Source: Litoreibacter sp. (lineage in GTDB: Bacteria > Pseudomonadota > Alphaproteobacteria > Rhodobacterales > Rhodobacteraceae). Taken from it: a DNA stretch of 9,347 bases. The stretch is taken from positions 1-9,347 of the forward strand of contig JABDPP010000185.1 in assembly GCA_013042765.1 (NCBI GenBank), written 5' to 3'. Below, one piece after another: positions 1 through 6,345 of the stretch (positions within the stretch are counted from its first letter, which is position 1; the number at the start of each line of letters is the position of its first letter). The notes beneath the pieces were generated by a model. It was given only the letters and a program-made list of their open reading frames with translations. It was not told the origin of the DNA and did not search any database. Both the position numbers and the translations under genes were made by a program.

Positions 1-1
1 C

Positions 2-562
2 CCGTGGGATGCGATCAGCAGTTACACCGCGCCCCTGCCCCAGCCAGAAACCTTCGAGGTCTATCCGAACCGCGACAGCTTGCCCTTCATGGACGACTAC
101 CATTTCGGGGAAGGCTGGCGGATCAAGGAATTCGTGCGCGGCACGCTGCGGCTGAACGGCTGGCAGGAGGCCTGGGCCGATGTGTTCGCCGAGATTGAGA
201 CGCTGGAAGGCGCCGAGGGCGACGCGCGGCTCAAGGAGATGTCGGACCAGTTCTGGGCCGATCATGCCTATGACGAAGACGAGCCCGACCGAGTGATCCT
301 ATGCGTGGAACTCAAGGCGGAGCTCGACGGCAAGCCGGTCTATCACAAGACCTACACGCTTGATGCATGGGGCGATGCGCGTGGCACAGCGATGGCGCGG
401 CTGGTGTCGGAAACTGTGGCGCTGGCGGTCGAAGCGGTGCTGGAGCGGGCGGTGATGGTGGGCGTGTCAACCGCGCCCCATGACCCGCAGCTTCTGGGGC
501 CGTGGCTGGAGAGCGTCAACCGTATGGCACAGCATGTCCAGATCGTGGATCACCTGCGCTAG
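2..562 (+). CDS. Saccharopine dehydrogenase family protein, C-terminal part (5' end outside window)
   Basis: The reading frame is open from base 2 with no stop, so the gene begins upstream. About 186 residues are visible of what is usually a protein of roughly 400 residues. The visible start contains YPNRDSLPF, the hallmark of the C-terminal domain of the saccharopine dehydrogenase / carboxynorspermidine synthase family. Further on come an FVRGTLRLNGW block and a DAWGDARGTAMARLV segment, which fits the conserved end of this family. The N-terminal Rossmann NAD(P) domain is not in view. Family members reduce or oxidise a secondary-amine adduct of an amino acid (lysine or polyamine metabolism). 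The substrate cannot be decided from this fragment, and a carboxynorspermidine dehydrogenase-like role is possible. An internal ATG at 80 would cut through the conserved NRDSLP block, so it is not the start. The gene converges on the DUF3775 gene with only 12 bases between the stops. Confidence 0.85.
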   Translation, partial: PWDAISSYTAPLPQPETFEVYPNRDSLPFMDDYHFGEGWRIKEFVRGTLRLNGWQEAWADVFAEIETLEGAEGDARLKEMSDQFWADHAYDEDEPDRVILCVELKAELDGKPVYHKTYTLDAWGDARGTAMARLVSETVALAVEAVLERAVMVGVSTAPHDPQLLGPWLESVNRMAQHVQIVDHLR

Positions 563-567
563 CGCAG
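554..567. other. Perfect 14-base palindrome spanning the stop codon of the first gene
   Basis: CTGCGCTAGCGCAG is its own reverse complement and contains the TAG stop of the leftmost gene at its centre. It lies in the 12-base convergent gap region between two genes. It could fold in RNA from either strand. However, there is no U-tract after it and a real hairpin would lose its central bases to the loop, so it is at most a weak or Rho-assisted 3' end. It may be chance. Confidence 0.25.
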
Positions 568-574
568 CATGGTG

Positions 575-892
575 TCAGAGGAGATCCTCTTCGGCGTCGG
601 TCGCTGAGATCCCCAAGGCGTTGAGCCCGGCTTCGAGGTGGTCGCCCAGATGCGGCGTGCCCAGCAGGTAATCCGCTGTGGGGGTCGTCGCCTCAGAACG
701 GGCGGTGGCCAGCGCTTCCTCAAGCTCATTGGCGCCGAAACTCTCCCGGCCGATCCACATGACAGCGACAAGGCTCGCCTGCTCGTCCTCGTTCAGCCCT
801 TCGATGAAGGCCCGCATCTCGTTCTCGGCGCGGTCGAACTCATGGGCGAACAGGATCACCTGCGCAATTTTCGGCACTGAAATCTCAAGCAT
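575..892 (-). CDS. DUF3775 domain-containing small protein
   Basis: A 105-residue acidic protein. The C-terminal half carries the pattern I associate with DUF3775, DYLLGTPHLGDHLEAGL (residues 74-90), after a short helical N-terminal half with VAVMWIGRE around residues 42-50. There is no signal peptide or membrane segment, so it is probably cytoplasmic. The start is well supported: ATG at 892 is preceded by AAAGGAGG with about 8 bases to the start codon. It is transcribed separately from, but in the same direction as, the SDR operon 80 bases upstream. It converges on the saccharopine dehydrogenase family gene. The function of the family is unknown to me, and nothing nearby assigns one. Confidence 0.8.
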   Translation of the reverse strand: MLEISVPKIAQVILFAHEFDRAENEMRAFIEGLNEDEQASLVAVMWIGRESFGANELEEALATARSEATTPTADYLLGTPHLGDHLEAGLNALGISATDAEEDLL

Positions 893-972
893 ATGGTCCG
901 CCTCCTTTGACGCTCTTCCCGCATCAGGAATGCGCCTTTCGGGCAGATTATCACATGACTTGGATCAAACGG

Positions 973-1704
973 TCAGGAAAATACACGGTAGTAGAGCCAG
1001 TCGGGCAGAAACTGGCTGCCCCGGAAAAACAGGCTGAAGAGCGTCGGGAAGCTCTTCTTGAACTTGCCGGAGCGCATATGGGTCACGAAGATGTCCGCGG
1101 CCGGTTCCGGGTCCATGATGAAGGGCATCGCGAAGTCGTTCTTGTCGGTCAGGCGGGTCCGGATGAAACCCGGATTGATGACCTGCACGTTGACGCCGGT
1201 GTGTTTCAGGTCGGCATACATGCTCTCGCCCAGATACATGACACCAGCCTTGCTGGCGCCGTAGCCGATTGCGCCGGGCAGGCCACGAAAGCCCGACAGG
1301 CTGCCGGTCAGCACGATATGGCCCGCGTCACGTTCCATCATCTGCGGCAACACCGCGCCCACGACCCGCAGGGCCCCGTTGAAATTCACGTCGACCATCT
1401 GCTCGGCCTGATCCGCATCCCAGTCCTGCGATTTCATCGGCCAGTAGAGCCCAGCAAGGTAGACCATGCCGTCAATCTCGCCCACCTCGGCGGCGGCACG
1501 GGTGACATCGGCGCTGTCGGAGACATCGAGCGTCACGTAGGAGGATGGCCCCGGCAACTCGTCACAGAGCGCCTTCAGGCGCTCTTCACTGCGGGCGGAG
1601 ACGATCACCTCCGCGCCAGCGGCGCTCAGCTTTTGCGCGACCGCGCGGCCCAAGCCTTCGGAGGCGCCAACCAGCCAGTAACGTTTGCCGGAGACAGGGA
1701 TCAT
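973..1704 (-). CDS. SDR family NAD(P)-dependent oxidoreductase, last gene of the RpoE-linked operon
   Basis: A classical short-chain dehydrogenase of 243 residues, the usual length for the family. Visible motifs in order are the GASEGLG dinucleotide-binding loop (13-19), the LDVSD adenine-side loop (59-63), LAG in place of the usual NNAG (83-85), structural Asn in NFNG (107), catalytic Ser at 135 (LTGSLSG), the YGASK catalytic pair Tyr148/Lys152, and PG (178-179). The C terminus has an unusual aromatic and basic tail (FKKSFPTLFSLFFRGSQFLP, 215-234) that may contact membrane or a hydrophobic substrate. That is inference. Its ATG overlaps the stop of the DUF3833 gene as ATGA (1701-1704), so it is translated as part of the five-gene operon. 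The substrate is unknown. Given the neighbours a lipid or acyl-derived carbonyl/alcohol is plausible. Confidence 0.92.
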   Translation of the reverse strand: MIPVSGKRYWLVGASEGLGRAVAQKLSAAGAEVIVSARSEERLKALCDELPGPSSYVTLDVSDSADVTRAAAEVGEIDGMVYLAGLYWPMKSQDWDADQAEQMVDVNFNGALRVVGAVLPQMMERDAGHIVLTGSLSGFRGLPGAIGYGASKAGVMYLGESMYADLKHTGVNVQVINPGFIRTRLTDKNDFAMPFIMDPEPAADIFVTHMRSGKFKKSFPTLFSLFFRGSQFLPDWLYYRVFS

Positions 1705-2267
1705 GCAGCTTCCTTCTTGCGCATGGTCGCGACCAGTTCGGCCACCTTGATCCCGTATTTGCGGAACTGGCTGCGGTTCATGATGGTGCCGTTCTCGACC
1801 AGATACATCCAGTCGACGGTATCGAGCTCATGGCCGCCCGAGTGTTCGGGCAGCTTGATGCGGTAGTTCAGTTGCACGGTCGGGCCCCTTTGCATGCCTG
1901 TACCCACGCCGATCACGTCAGGGGCCTCGGCCTCGATCGAGCCGTCATTTCCCAGCTTGAGGGTCCACTCGCGGTCCTGCGTCTCGCCGCTGTCGTAACG
2001 GAAGGTCTCCTTCATGGTGCCGACATTGCCGTTCCAGCTCACATCCATGTCAGCCACAAAGCGCGAGGTGACGCGCCCGGTGGGCCCATAGACCATGCCT
2101 TCGCACAGGAGTGGGCCGCGCAGGTGTTCGCGCAGATCGAACTGCGGGCCGGCAGCGGTGGCGTAATCCTCCGGGCTCTGCCCCAGGAAGGACAGCTTCC
2201 GGGTGCGCAGCCACATCAGCGACAGGGCGATCAGTAGTCCGAGCGACGTGTAGGCAATCATTTCCAT
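1701..2267 (-). CDS. DUF3833 family protein with N-terminal membrane anchor
   Basis: From the chosen start the protein has 188 residues. One hydrophobic segment lies near the N terminus (about residues 4-20), followed by RTRK. The rest looks soluble, with alternating G, D and aromatic positions: CEGMVYGPTGRVTSRF (55-70), KETFRYDSGE (86-95), DVIGVGTGMQRGP (117-129), YRIKLP and DWMYLVENGTIMN (152-164). This is the DUF3833 pattern and suggests a beta-rich, possibly lipocalin-like fold (inference). The frame is open to a GTG at 2276, but the Shine-Dalgarno AAGGAG (2277-2282) directly abuts that GTG. The same AAGGAG is 9 bases upstream of ATG 2267, so the ATG is preferred. This leaves a 5-base gap after the MFS stop. 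The 3' end overlaps the SDR start (ATGA). Family function is uncharacterised as far as I know. Confidence 0.82.
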   Translation of the reverse strand: MEMIAYTSLGLLIALSLMWLRTRKLSFLGQSPEDYATAAGPQFDLREHLRGPLLCEGMVYGPTGRVTSRFVADMDVSWNGNVGTMKETFRYDSGETQDREWTLKLGNDGSIEAEAPDVIGVGTGMQRGPTVQLNYRIKLPEHSGGHELDTVDWMYLVENGTIMNRSQFRKYGIKVAELVATMRKKEAA

Positions 2268-2272
2268 GGCCT

Positions 2273-3526
2273 TCACTCCTTAAGCGGGGTCGCGGCCAGA
2301 AGGGCAATCGCGACCAGTTTCAGTGCGCAGGGAACCAGCGCGTAAAGTATCGTCAGCGTCGTCAGGGCCTCGGCGGAATTGTCCGCGGCACCGGAGACGA
2401 ATCCGACGTAATCGAGGGTCGGTAGAAGAATGGCGGCCGCAAAGGCCAGCGTGAATTTCGAGACGAGGGCCCAGAGGCCGAAGCCCTGCCCACCGGTAGG
2501 CGAGATAGCGGCCATTCGGGCCGCGAACAGGGCAGGAAGCAAAGTCAGGTCGGCCCCAATTGTCGCACCCGACGCCACGCAGATCACCGCGAAGAACCAG
2601 ATGTCGCCCGCGCCCAATGGCAGCACGAAGCCGAAGGAGACAATGGCCAGGACCATTGCTGCAATCAGGGTGTTTTTCTCGCCATAACGCGCGGCCAGCC
2701 TTGCCCAGACCGGCGCCGAACCGGCGGCCGAGAGGAAGAAGAGGACCAGAAGCGGACCTTCCCAGCCCACTGCCCCGAGCCCGCTTTCCACGAAGAACAG
2801 GAACAGTGTCGAGGAGACCGCGAGCGGTGTTGCATTCACCAGCGCGAGGATCAGGAGGCGGCGCGCGATGCGGTCGCGCAGGATCTCGCGGATGCCGCTG
2901 GGCGTGCGGTTGACCGGGCCGGTCCATTCCGGCGCCATCAGGGCCACGGCGATCAGGCTGACACCGGCAAACCCGCCTGCGAAAGCCGCAAACGGCCGAT
3001 CGACGATGCCTGCCAGAAGGGTCGGTGTGACAGCCGCGACGCAGACCCCCAGAAGCGCACCGGTTTCGCGCCAAGCAGCCAGACGCGTATGCCCGCCCCG
3101 CAGGCCACTGCCCTTGGAGACGCCTTGCGCGTAGAAGTTGATTGTCAGGAAACTGAAGGCGGTGAAGAGCCCGGTGATCGACAGGCCGAACCACCAGATC
3201 GGCGCGATCGGAGGCTCCACCGCGAACAGCGCCAGCATCGAGGCCGCGAGCACCAAGCCGCCCACGGTCACGGCCAGCCCACGCAGCGCGCCGAGCCGTT
3301 CGCTGATCCAGCCCAGTGCCGGGTCCTGCACCACATCAAAGAGCCGCAGTCCAAACAGGACCGCCGCCAGCGTGGCGAGGCTGATCCCGTAGGTATCGGC
3401 ATAGAATTTCGGCGCGTAGATATAAATCGGCAGCCCTGCACCCGAGAGCACAGCCGCGAAGAGCGAATAGGAGCCGAGCCTTTCGCGCATGCCGGATGCG
3501 GCAACGTTGGGGGCGGTTGCGGACAT
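2273..3526 (-). CDS. MFS transporter, MelB/GPH-like (MFS_2), 12 TM
   Basis: About 417 residues with twelve hydrophobic segments separable by eye and a cytosolic central loop near residues 205-220. The block RLFDVVQDPALGWISERLG, about residues 61-79, matches the signature after TM2 of the melibiose/GPH cation symporter group of the major facilitator superfamily (R..D...DP..G). It acts in the inner membrane; substrate unknown. Position in an operon with lipid-modifying enzymes makes a lipid or fatty-acid derivative a reasonable guess, since some members of this superfamily move lysophospholipids, but nothing in the sequence proves it. ATG 3526 overlaps the DUF1365 stop by one base (TGATG). A GTG at 3529 is an equally possible start, because AGGAGG lies 7 bases before the GTG and 10 before the ATG. 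The stop lies 5 bases before the DUF3833 start. Confidence 0.88.
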   Translation of the reverse strand: MSATAPNVAASGMRERLGSYSLFAAVLSGAGLPIYIYAPKFYADTYGISLATLAAVLFGLRLFDVVQDPALGWISERLGALRGLAVTVGGLVLAASMLALFAVEPPIAPIWWFGLSITGLFTAFSFLTINFYAQGVSKGSGLRGGHTRLAAWRETGALLGVCVAAVTPTLLAGIVDRPFAAFAGGFAGVSLIAVALMAPEWTGPVNRTPSGIREILRDRIARRLLILALVNATPLAVSSTLFLFFVESGLGAVGWEGPLLVLFFLSAAGSAPVWARLAARYGEKNTLIAAMVLAIVSFGFVLPLGAGDIWFFAVICVASGATIGADLTLLPALFAARMAAISPTGGQGFGLWALVSKFTLAFAAAILLPTLDYVGFVSGAADNSAEALTTLTILYALVPCALKLVAIALLAATPLKE

Positions 3527-4284
3527 CACCGCGACACCTCCTGAGAAGGGGGCGTTGGCCGGCCGTTATACTTGGCGCCTTTGAGCCAGAGTTTCAGGGC
3601 CTGCCAGTGGATCAGGCCCAGCACCCGGCGCGAGCCCAGTGGCCGTCGCAGGCAGGCGCGCAGGATCGACAGGTTGCTCATCGGTTTGCGCTTGCCGGTC
3701 AGCGTGGCCAGAAGCCCGTTATTGCCGGCGGAATAGTCGATCCAGATGCCGATCCGCTCGGCGTTGATGTCGAAGCGGAAGGTGTAGCCGCCCTCGACCG
3801 GCTGGAACGGCGACACGAAGAAGATCTTGCGCGCATTCAGCGTGTCAGTGGGCAGGATCGCGCGGTGATCTTCATGCGCACAGAGGTAGGAATGACGGTC
3901 CCCGAACGTGTTGGAAACCTCCGGGATCACGGCACGCAGCCCGCCCTCGGCGTCGTAGCACAACCAGAAGCTGACAGGGTTGAACACATGACCCAGAACC
4001 CGCGGCTGGGCCAGAAGCTCGATCCGGTCGACCAAATCGCCAAGGCCGTGCGCGGCCAGCACCTCGCGCACCCAGGGCGCGCCGCGGCCTTCCTTCGGCG
4101 CGCCGCCGTGGTCACTGTCGAACAACGCGGTGAGGTTGCGCCGGTTGCGCGAGAAAAGCGCCGGTGTGCGCACCGGCTCCTCGGCATCCAGAAGCACGTA
4201 GTCCACGCCGTAGCGGAACGCATTTTCAATTGCGCCCTTGCGACCGTGGAAGGTCTCCCCCGCGATATGTTCGACGACGGTCAT
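3526..4284 (-). CDS. DUF1365 protein, candidate UfaO-like furan fatty acid biosynthesis factor
   Basis: 252 residues, the normal length of the DUF1365 family. Hallmarks in order are the N-terminal His13 with AFRYGVDYVLLD (22-33), PRVLGHVFNPVSFWLCYD (94-111), EVSNTFGDRHSYL (122-134), KIFFVSPFQP (153-162) and IHWQALKLWLKGAKY (225-239). The frame is open to 4392, but the first 36 residues are Arg-rich and antisense-like. ATG 4284 overlaps the stop of the upstream FAD gene as ATGA (4281-4284) and starts the conserved domain, so it is chosen. In R. sphaeroides the gene in this place (second gene of the operon divergent from rpoE) was, as I recall, implicated in the oxygen-dependent last step of furan fatty acid synthesis (named ufaO). 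Assignment here rests on family plus synteny. Confidence 0.9.
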   Translation of the reverse strand: MTVVEHIAGETFHGRKGAIENAFRYGVDYVLLDAEEPVRTPALFSRNRRNLTALFDSDHGGAPKEGRGAPWVREVLAAHGLGDLVDRIELLAQPRVLGHVFNPVSFWLCYDAEGGLRAVIPEVSNTFGDRHSYLCAHEDHRAILPTDTLNARKIFFVSPFQPVEGGYTFRFDINAERIGIWIDYSAGNNGLLATLTGKRKPMSNLSILRACLRRPLGSRRVLGLIHWQALKLWLKGAKYNGRPTPPSQEVSR

Positions 4285-5576
4285 GCGGCTGCCGGAACTC
4301 CTGCAAGGCCTTCGATCCCTTCGACCACGTCGACCGCGCTGGAATAGCCATCCTCGTGGAAGCCGTTCTTCATCCATGCGCCGCAGAACCACGTATGGTT
4401 GGTGCCGTTCATGGCGCGGATCGCAGTCTGCGCGTTCAGGGCACCAAGATCGAAGACCGGGTGGCGGAAGGTGGCGGTGTCGTAGATCAGCTCTTCACGG
4501 ATCGGACGGGTGGAGTTCAGCGTGACGAACATCGGGTCGTCATGGGGAATCGGCTGCAGCGAATTCATCCAGTAGGTGAGGTCGATCTTGTCGCTGTCCT
4601 TGCCCGGAGCCTCGCAATAGACCCAGCTGGACCAGACCTTGCGCCGGCGCGGCATCATGTCGGTATCGGCGTGAAGCACGGCCTCGTTGGGCTGGTAACG
4701 GACAGCACCCAGCGCGTTCTGCTCCGACGCGGAGGCATCGGCCAGCAGCGACAGGCTGTCATCGGAATGAGTGGCGAAGACCACTTCGTCGAACTGCTCG
4801 CTCAGCCCGCCTTTCGGCGTGAGCTGCACCTTGCCGTCGCACCGGGTGACCGATTTGATCGGCTGACCGAGGCGCAGTTCGACCCCCTGGGAGATCAACC
4901 GGGTCTCGAGCCGTTTGACATATTCGATCGAGCCGCCCTGCACCGTGTACCACTGGTGCTGGCCCGAGTAGTTCAGAAGGGCGTGGTTTTTCATGAAGCG
5001 GATCAGGGCCTGCGCCGGGAAATCCATCATGCGCTCCACCGGGGTCGACCAGATCGCGCCGGTCAGCGGCAGCAGGTAATGGTCACGGAACCAAGAGCCG
5101 GTGCCAAGATCGTCGAGGAAACTCGCGATCGAGATGTTGGGGTCGCGGGCCACCACGTCTGCCTGGGCGTTGAATTTCGCGATATCGCGCAGCATGCGCA
5201 GGAATCTTGGACGACCTATGTTGCGGCGCTGTGCGAAGACTGCGTCGATGCTGGCCAGGCCATATTCCAGCGCACCGCCATCGATCGAGGCGCCGAAGCT
5301 CATGTTGCTTTCGGTCACCGGCACGTCGAGCTCCTTGAAGAGCGCTGTTACGTGGGGGTAGTTGGCCTCGTTATAAACGATGAAGCCGGTGTCGACTGGC
5401 TGGTCCCCGCGTTTGCCCGCAACGACCGTGCGCGCATGCCCGCCCAGACGCGGCTCTGCCTCGAACAGGACGACCCGGTTTGATTTCGACAGAAGATGCG
5501 CAGCCCCCATGCCTGATATTCCGGCGCCGATCACGGCAATTTTCTTTGGCGCGGCGGCCAGGGTCTCAAAGGGCAT
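4281..5576 (-). CDS. FAD-dependent amine-oxidase-like oxidoreductase, candidate UfaD-like fatty acyl desaturase; first gene of operon
   Basis: 431 residues from the chosen start. The N-terminal Rossmann motif is KKIAVIGAGISGMGAAHLL (11-29) with ribose-binding Glu39 in LFEAEPRLGGHART (38-50). DTGFIVYNEANYP (62-74) follows, and the C-terminal FAD-contact region is WFCGAW...FHEDGYSSAVDV (396-417). This is the NAD(P)/FAD-dependent oxidoreductase subgroup that travels with DUF1365 and cyclopropane-synthase-like genes. The R. sphaeroides counterpart adjacent to rpoE was reported, as I recall, to be needed to desaturate the methylated 19-carbon acyl chain on the way to a furan fatty acid (ufaD). The open frame extends to 5666, but ATG 5576 has GGAG 6-7 bases upstream and begins just before the FAD motif. 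The predicted transcription start near 5604 lies downstream of 5666, so the longer form is rejected. The stop overlaps the DUF1365 start. Confidence 0.9.
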   Translation of the reverse strand: MPFETLAAAPKKIAVIGAGISGMGAAHLLSKSNRVVLFEAEPRLGGHARTVVAGKRGDQPVDTGFIVYNEANYPHVTALFKELDVPVTESNMSFGASIDGGALEYGLASIDAVFAQRRNIGRPRFLRMLRDIAKFNAQADVVARDPNISIASFLDDLGTGSWFRDHYLLPLTGAIWSTPVERMMDFPAQALIRFMKNHALLNYSGQHQWYTVQGGSIEYVKRLETRLISQGVELRLGQPIKSVTRCDGKVQLTPKGGLSEQFDEVVFATHSDDSLSLLADASASEQNALGAVRYQPNEAVLHADTDMMPRRRKVWSSWVYCEAPGKDSDKIDLTYWMNSLQPIPHDDPMFVTLNSTRPIREELIYDTATFRHPVFDLGALNAQTAIRAMNGTNHTWFCGAWMKNGFHEDGYSSAVDVVEGIEGLAGVPAAA

Positions 5577-5610
5577 TCGTTTCTCCGGGGTGATTTTGCA
5601 TAGTTCGAAA

Positions 5611-5640
5611 GCAATACGCGCAGCAGCGCCAGTCGGATTA
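5611..5640 (-). promoter_or_regulatory. Candidate RpoE-type promoter for the five-gene operon
   Basis: Read on the minus strand, TAATCC (5640-5635) is followed by exactly 18 bases and then TATTGC (5616-5611). The -35 differs by one base from TGATCC, the -35 element known for R. sphaeroides RpoE, and the -10 begins with TA as expected. Transcription would start near 5604, about 28 bases before the ATG at 5576. The spacing equals that of the rpoE-facing candidate on the other strand. No mapping data are available to me. Confidence 0.5.
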
Positions 5641-5652
5641 AAGAGAATTATT

Positions 5653-5682
5653 TGATCCAAATGCATTTCCGGCGCGTAGACG
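5653..5682 (+). promoter_or_regulatory. Candidate autoregulatory RpoE-type promoter for rpoE-chrR
   Basis: TGATCC at 5653-5658 is an exact match to the -35 element known for RpoE of R. sphaeroides. It is followed by an 18-base spacer and TAGACG (5677-5682) as the -10. The predicted transcription start is about 5688-5690. This would make the sigma factor operon self-amplifying once ChrR lets go, as in the known system. A start this far right excludes the ATG at 5687 as a translation start for this transcript. Confidence 0.65.
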
Positions 5683-5803
5683 GTTTATGTTGACTGGTGC
5701 TCTGCTGAATGAAAAACCTGATGCAATGCCTGGTCTGGCACCCCACGGGGTTCAGCCAGAGGGCAAACGCAAGGGATTTCAGCGCAGGAAAGTGCCGGCC
5801 GAC

Positions 5804-6340
5804 GTGAATACCGATACGCATTGGGTCGAAATTGTTGCACGGATTCGCCAGTCCCAGGACCAGGCGGCTTTTGCGGAATTGTTTCAGCACTTTGCACCGA
5901 GAGTTAAGGCGTTCCTGATCAAGTCAGGGGCCGATGCCGGAATGGCCGAGGAATGCGCACAGGATGTGATGGCAACCCTCTGGCGCAAAGCGCATCTGTT
6001 TGATCCAAGCCGCGCCAGCGTGGCGACATGGATCTTCACGATCGCGCGGAACCGGCGGATAGACATGCTCCGCAAGGAGCGCCGGCCCGAGCCGGATGAA
6101 TTGACATGGGGTCCAGCGCCCGAGCCGGATGCGGCCGACGTGATGGAACTGCAACAGGAAAACAACCGGTTGGCCGAGGCGATGGCCGAGCTGCCGGAGA
6201 AGCAGAGGGTACTGATCCAGAAGGCCTATTTCGGTGATTTGTCACATAGTGAAATTGCTGAGCAGACAGGCCTTCCCTTGGGGACAATTAAATCTAGGAT
6301 TCGTTTGGCGCTGGAACGCTTGCGCCACGTTATGAAGTGA
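5804..6340 (+). CDS. rpoE: ECF sigma factor RpoE (singlet-oxygen response, ECF11 type)
   Basis: Directs RNA polymerase to stress promoters and is held inactive by ChrR. From the chosen GTG the protein has 178 residues, typical of this group. Sigma region 2 spans about 22-91 (FAELFQHFAPRVKAFL, AEECAQDVMATLWRKA, ATWIFTIARNRRID) and region 4 about 122-175 (LPEKQRVLIQKAYFGDLSHSEIA, then GTIKSRIRLALERLRH, the DNA-reading helix). The frame is open back to ATG 5687 and includes ATG 5726. ATG 5687 sits at the predicted transcription start and the extra 39 residues are basic and unlike the family N terminus. GTG 5804 (VNTDTHWVEIV) aligns with the usual start but its Shine-Dalgarno (AGGA, 5786-5789) is distant, so ATG 5726 stays possible. 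chrR follows 5 bases after the stop. The divergent promoter region upstream is shared with the FAD-DUF1365 operon. Confidence 0.93.
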   Translation: MNTDTHWVEIVARIRQSQDQAAFAELFQHFAPRVKAFLIKSGADAGMAEECAQDVMATLWRKAHLFDPSRASVATWIFTIARNRRIDMLRKERRPEPDELTWGPAPEPDAADVMELQQENNRLAEAMAELPEKQRVLIQKAYFGDLSHSEIAEQTGLPLGTIKSRIRLALERLRHVMK

Positions 6341-6345
6341 GTGGA

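Noticed and set aside
905..945. Small inverted repeat (CGCAT/ATGCG with 5-base loop) between the SDR and DUF3775 genes as a terminator
   Set aside because: The stem is only 5 bp and is not followed by a U-tract on either strand, so it is too weak to call. Nothing else is seen in this 80-base gap apart from the DUF3775 Shine-Dalgarno.
962..967. A second TGATCC (minus strand) downstream of the SDR gene, pointing towards the DUF3775 gene, as an RpoE promoter
   Set aside because: No -10-like TA element lies 17-19 bases downstream; the sequence there is GCCCGAAAGG. A single six-base match is not enough to call a promoter.
907..1866. Long plus-strand open frame (319 codons) opposite the SDR and DUF3833 genes
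   Set aside because: Its His/Arg/Gly-rich composition and lack of any recognisable motif are typical of an antisense frame in GC-rich DNA. The minus-strand genes carry complete family motifs.
3496..4347. Plus-strand open frame opposite the DUF1365 gene
   Set aside because: No recognisable domain, and it lies wholly across well-conserved DUF1365 blocks on the other strand.
4285..4392. N-terminal extension of the DUF1365 gene
   Set aside because: These 36 codons are Arg-rich, lie inside the FAD gene and precede the conserved start. The ATGA overlap at 4281-4284 marks the real start.
4164..5483. Long plus-strand open frame (439 codons) opposite the FAD oxidoreductase and part of the DUF1365 gene
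   Set aside because: Antisense shadow: no family motif, poor composition, and it is contradicted by the intact FAD and DUF1365 motifs on the minus strand.
5577..5666. N-terminal extension of the FAD oxidoreductase to ATG 5666
   Set aside because: It would cover both promoter candidates and start upstream of the predicted transcription start. ATG 5576 has a good Shine-Dalgarno and the FAD motif follows it directly.
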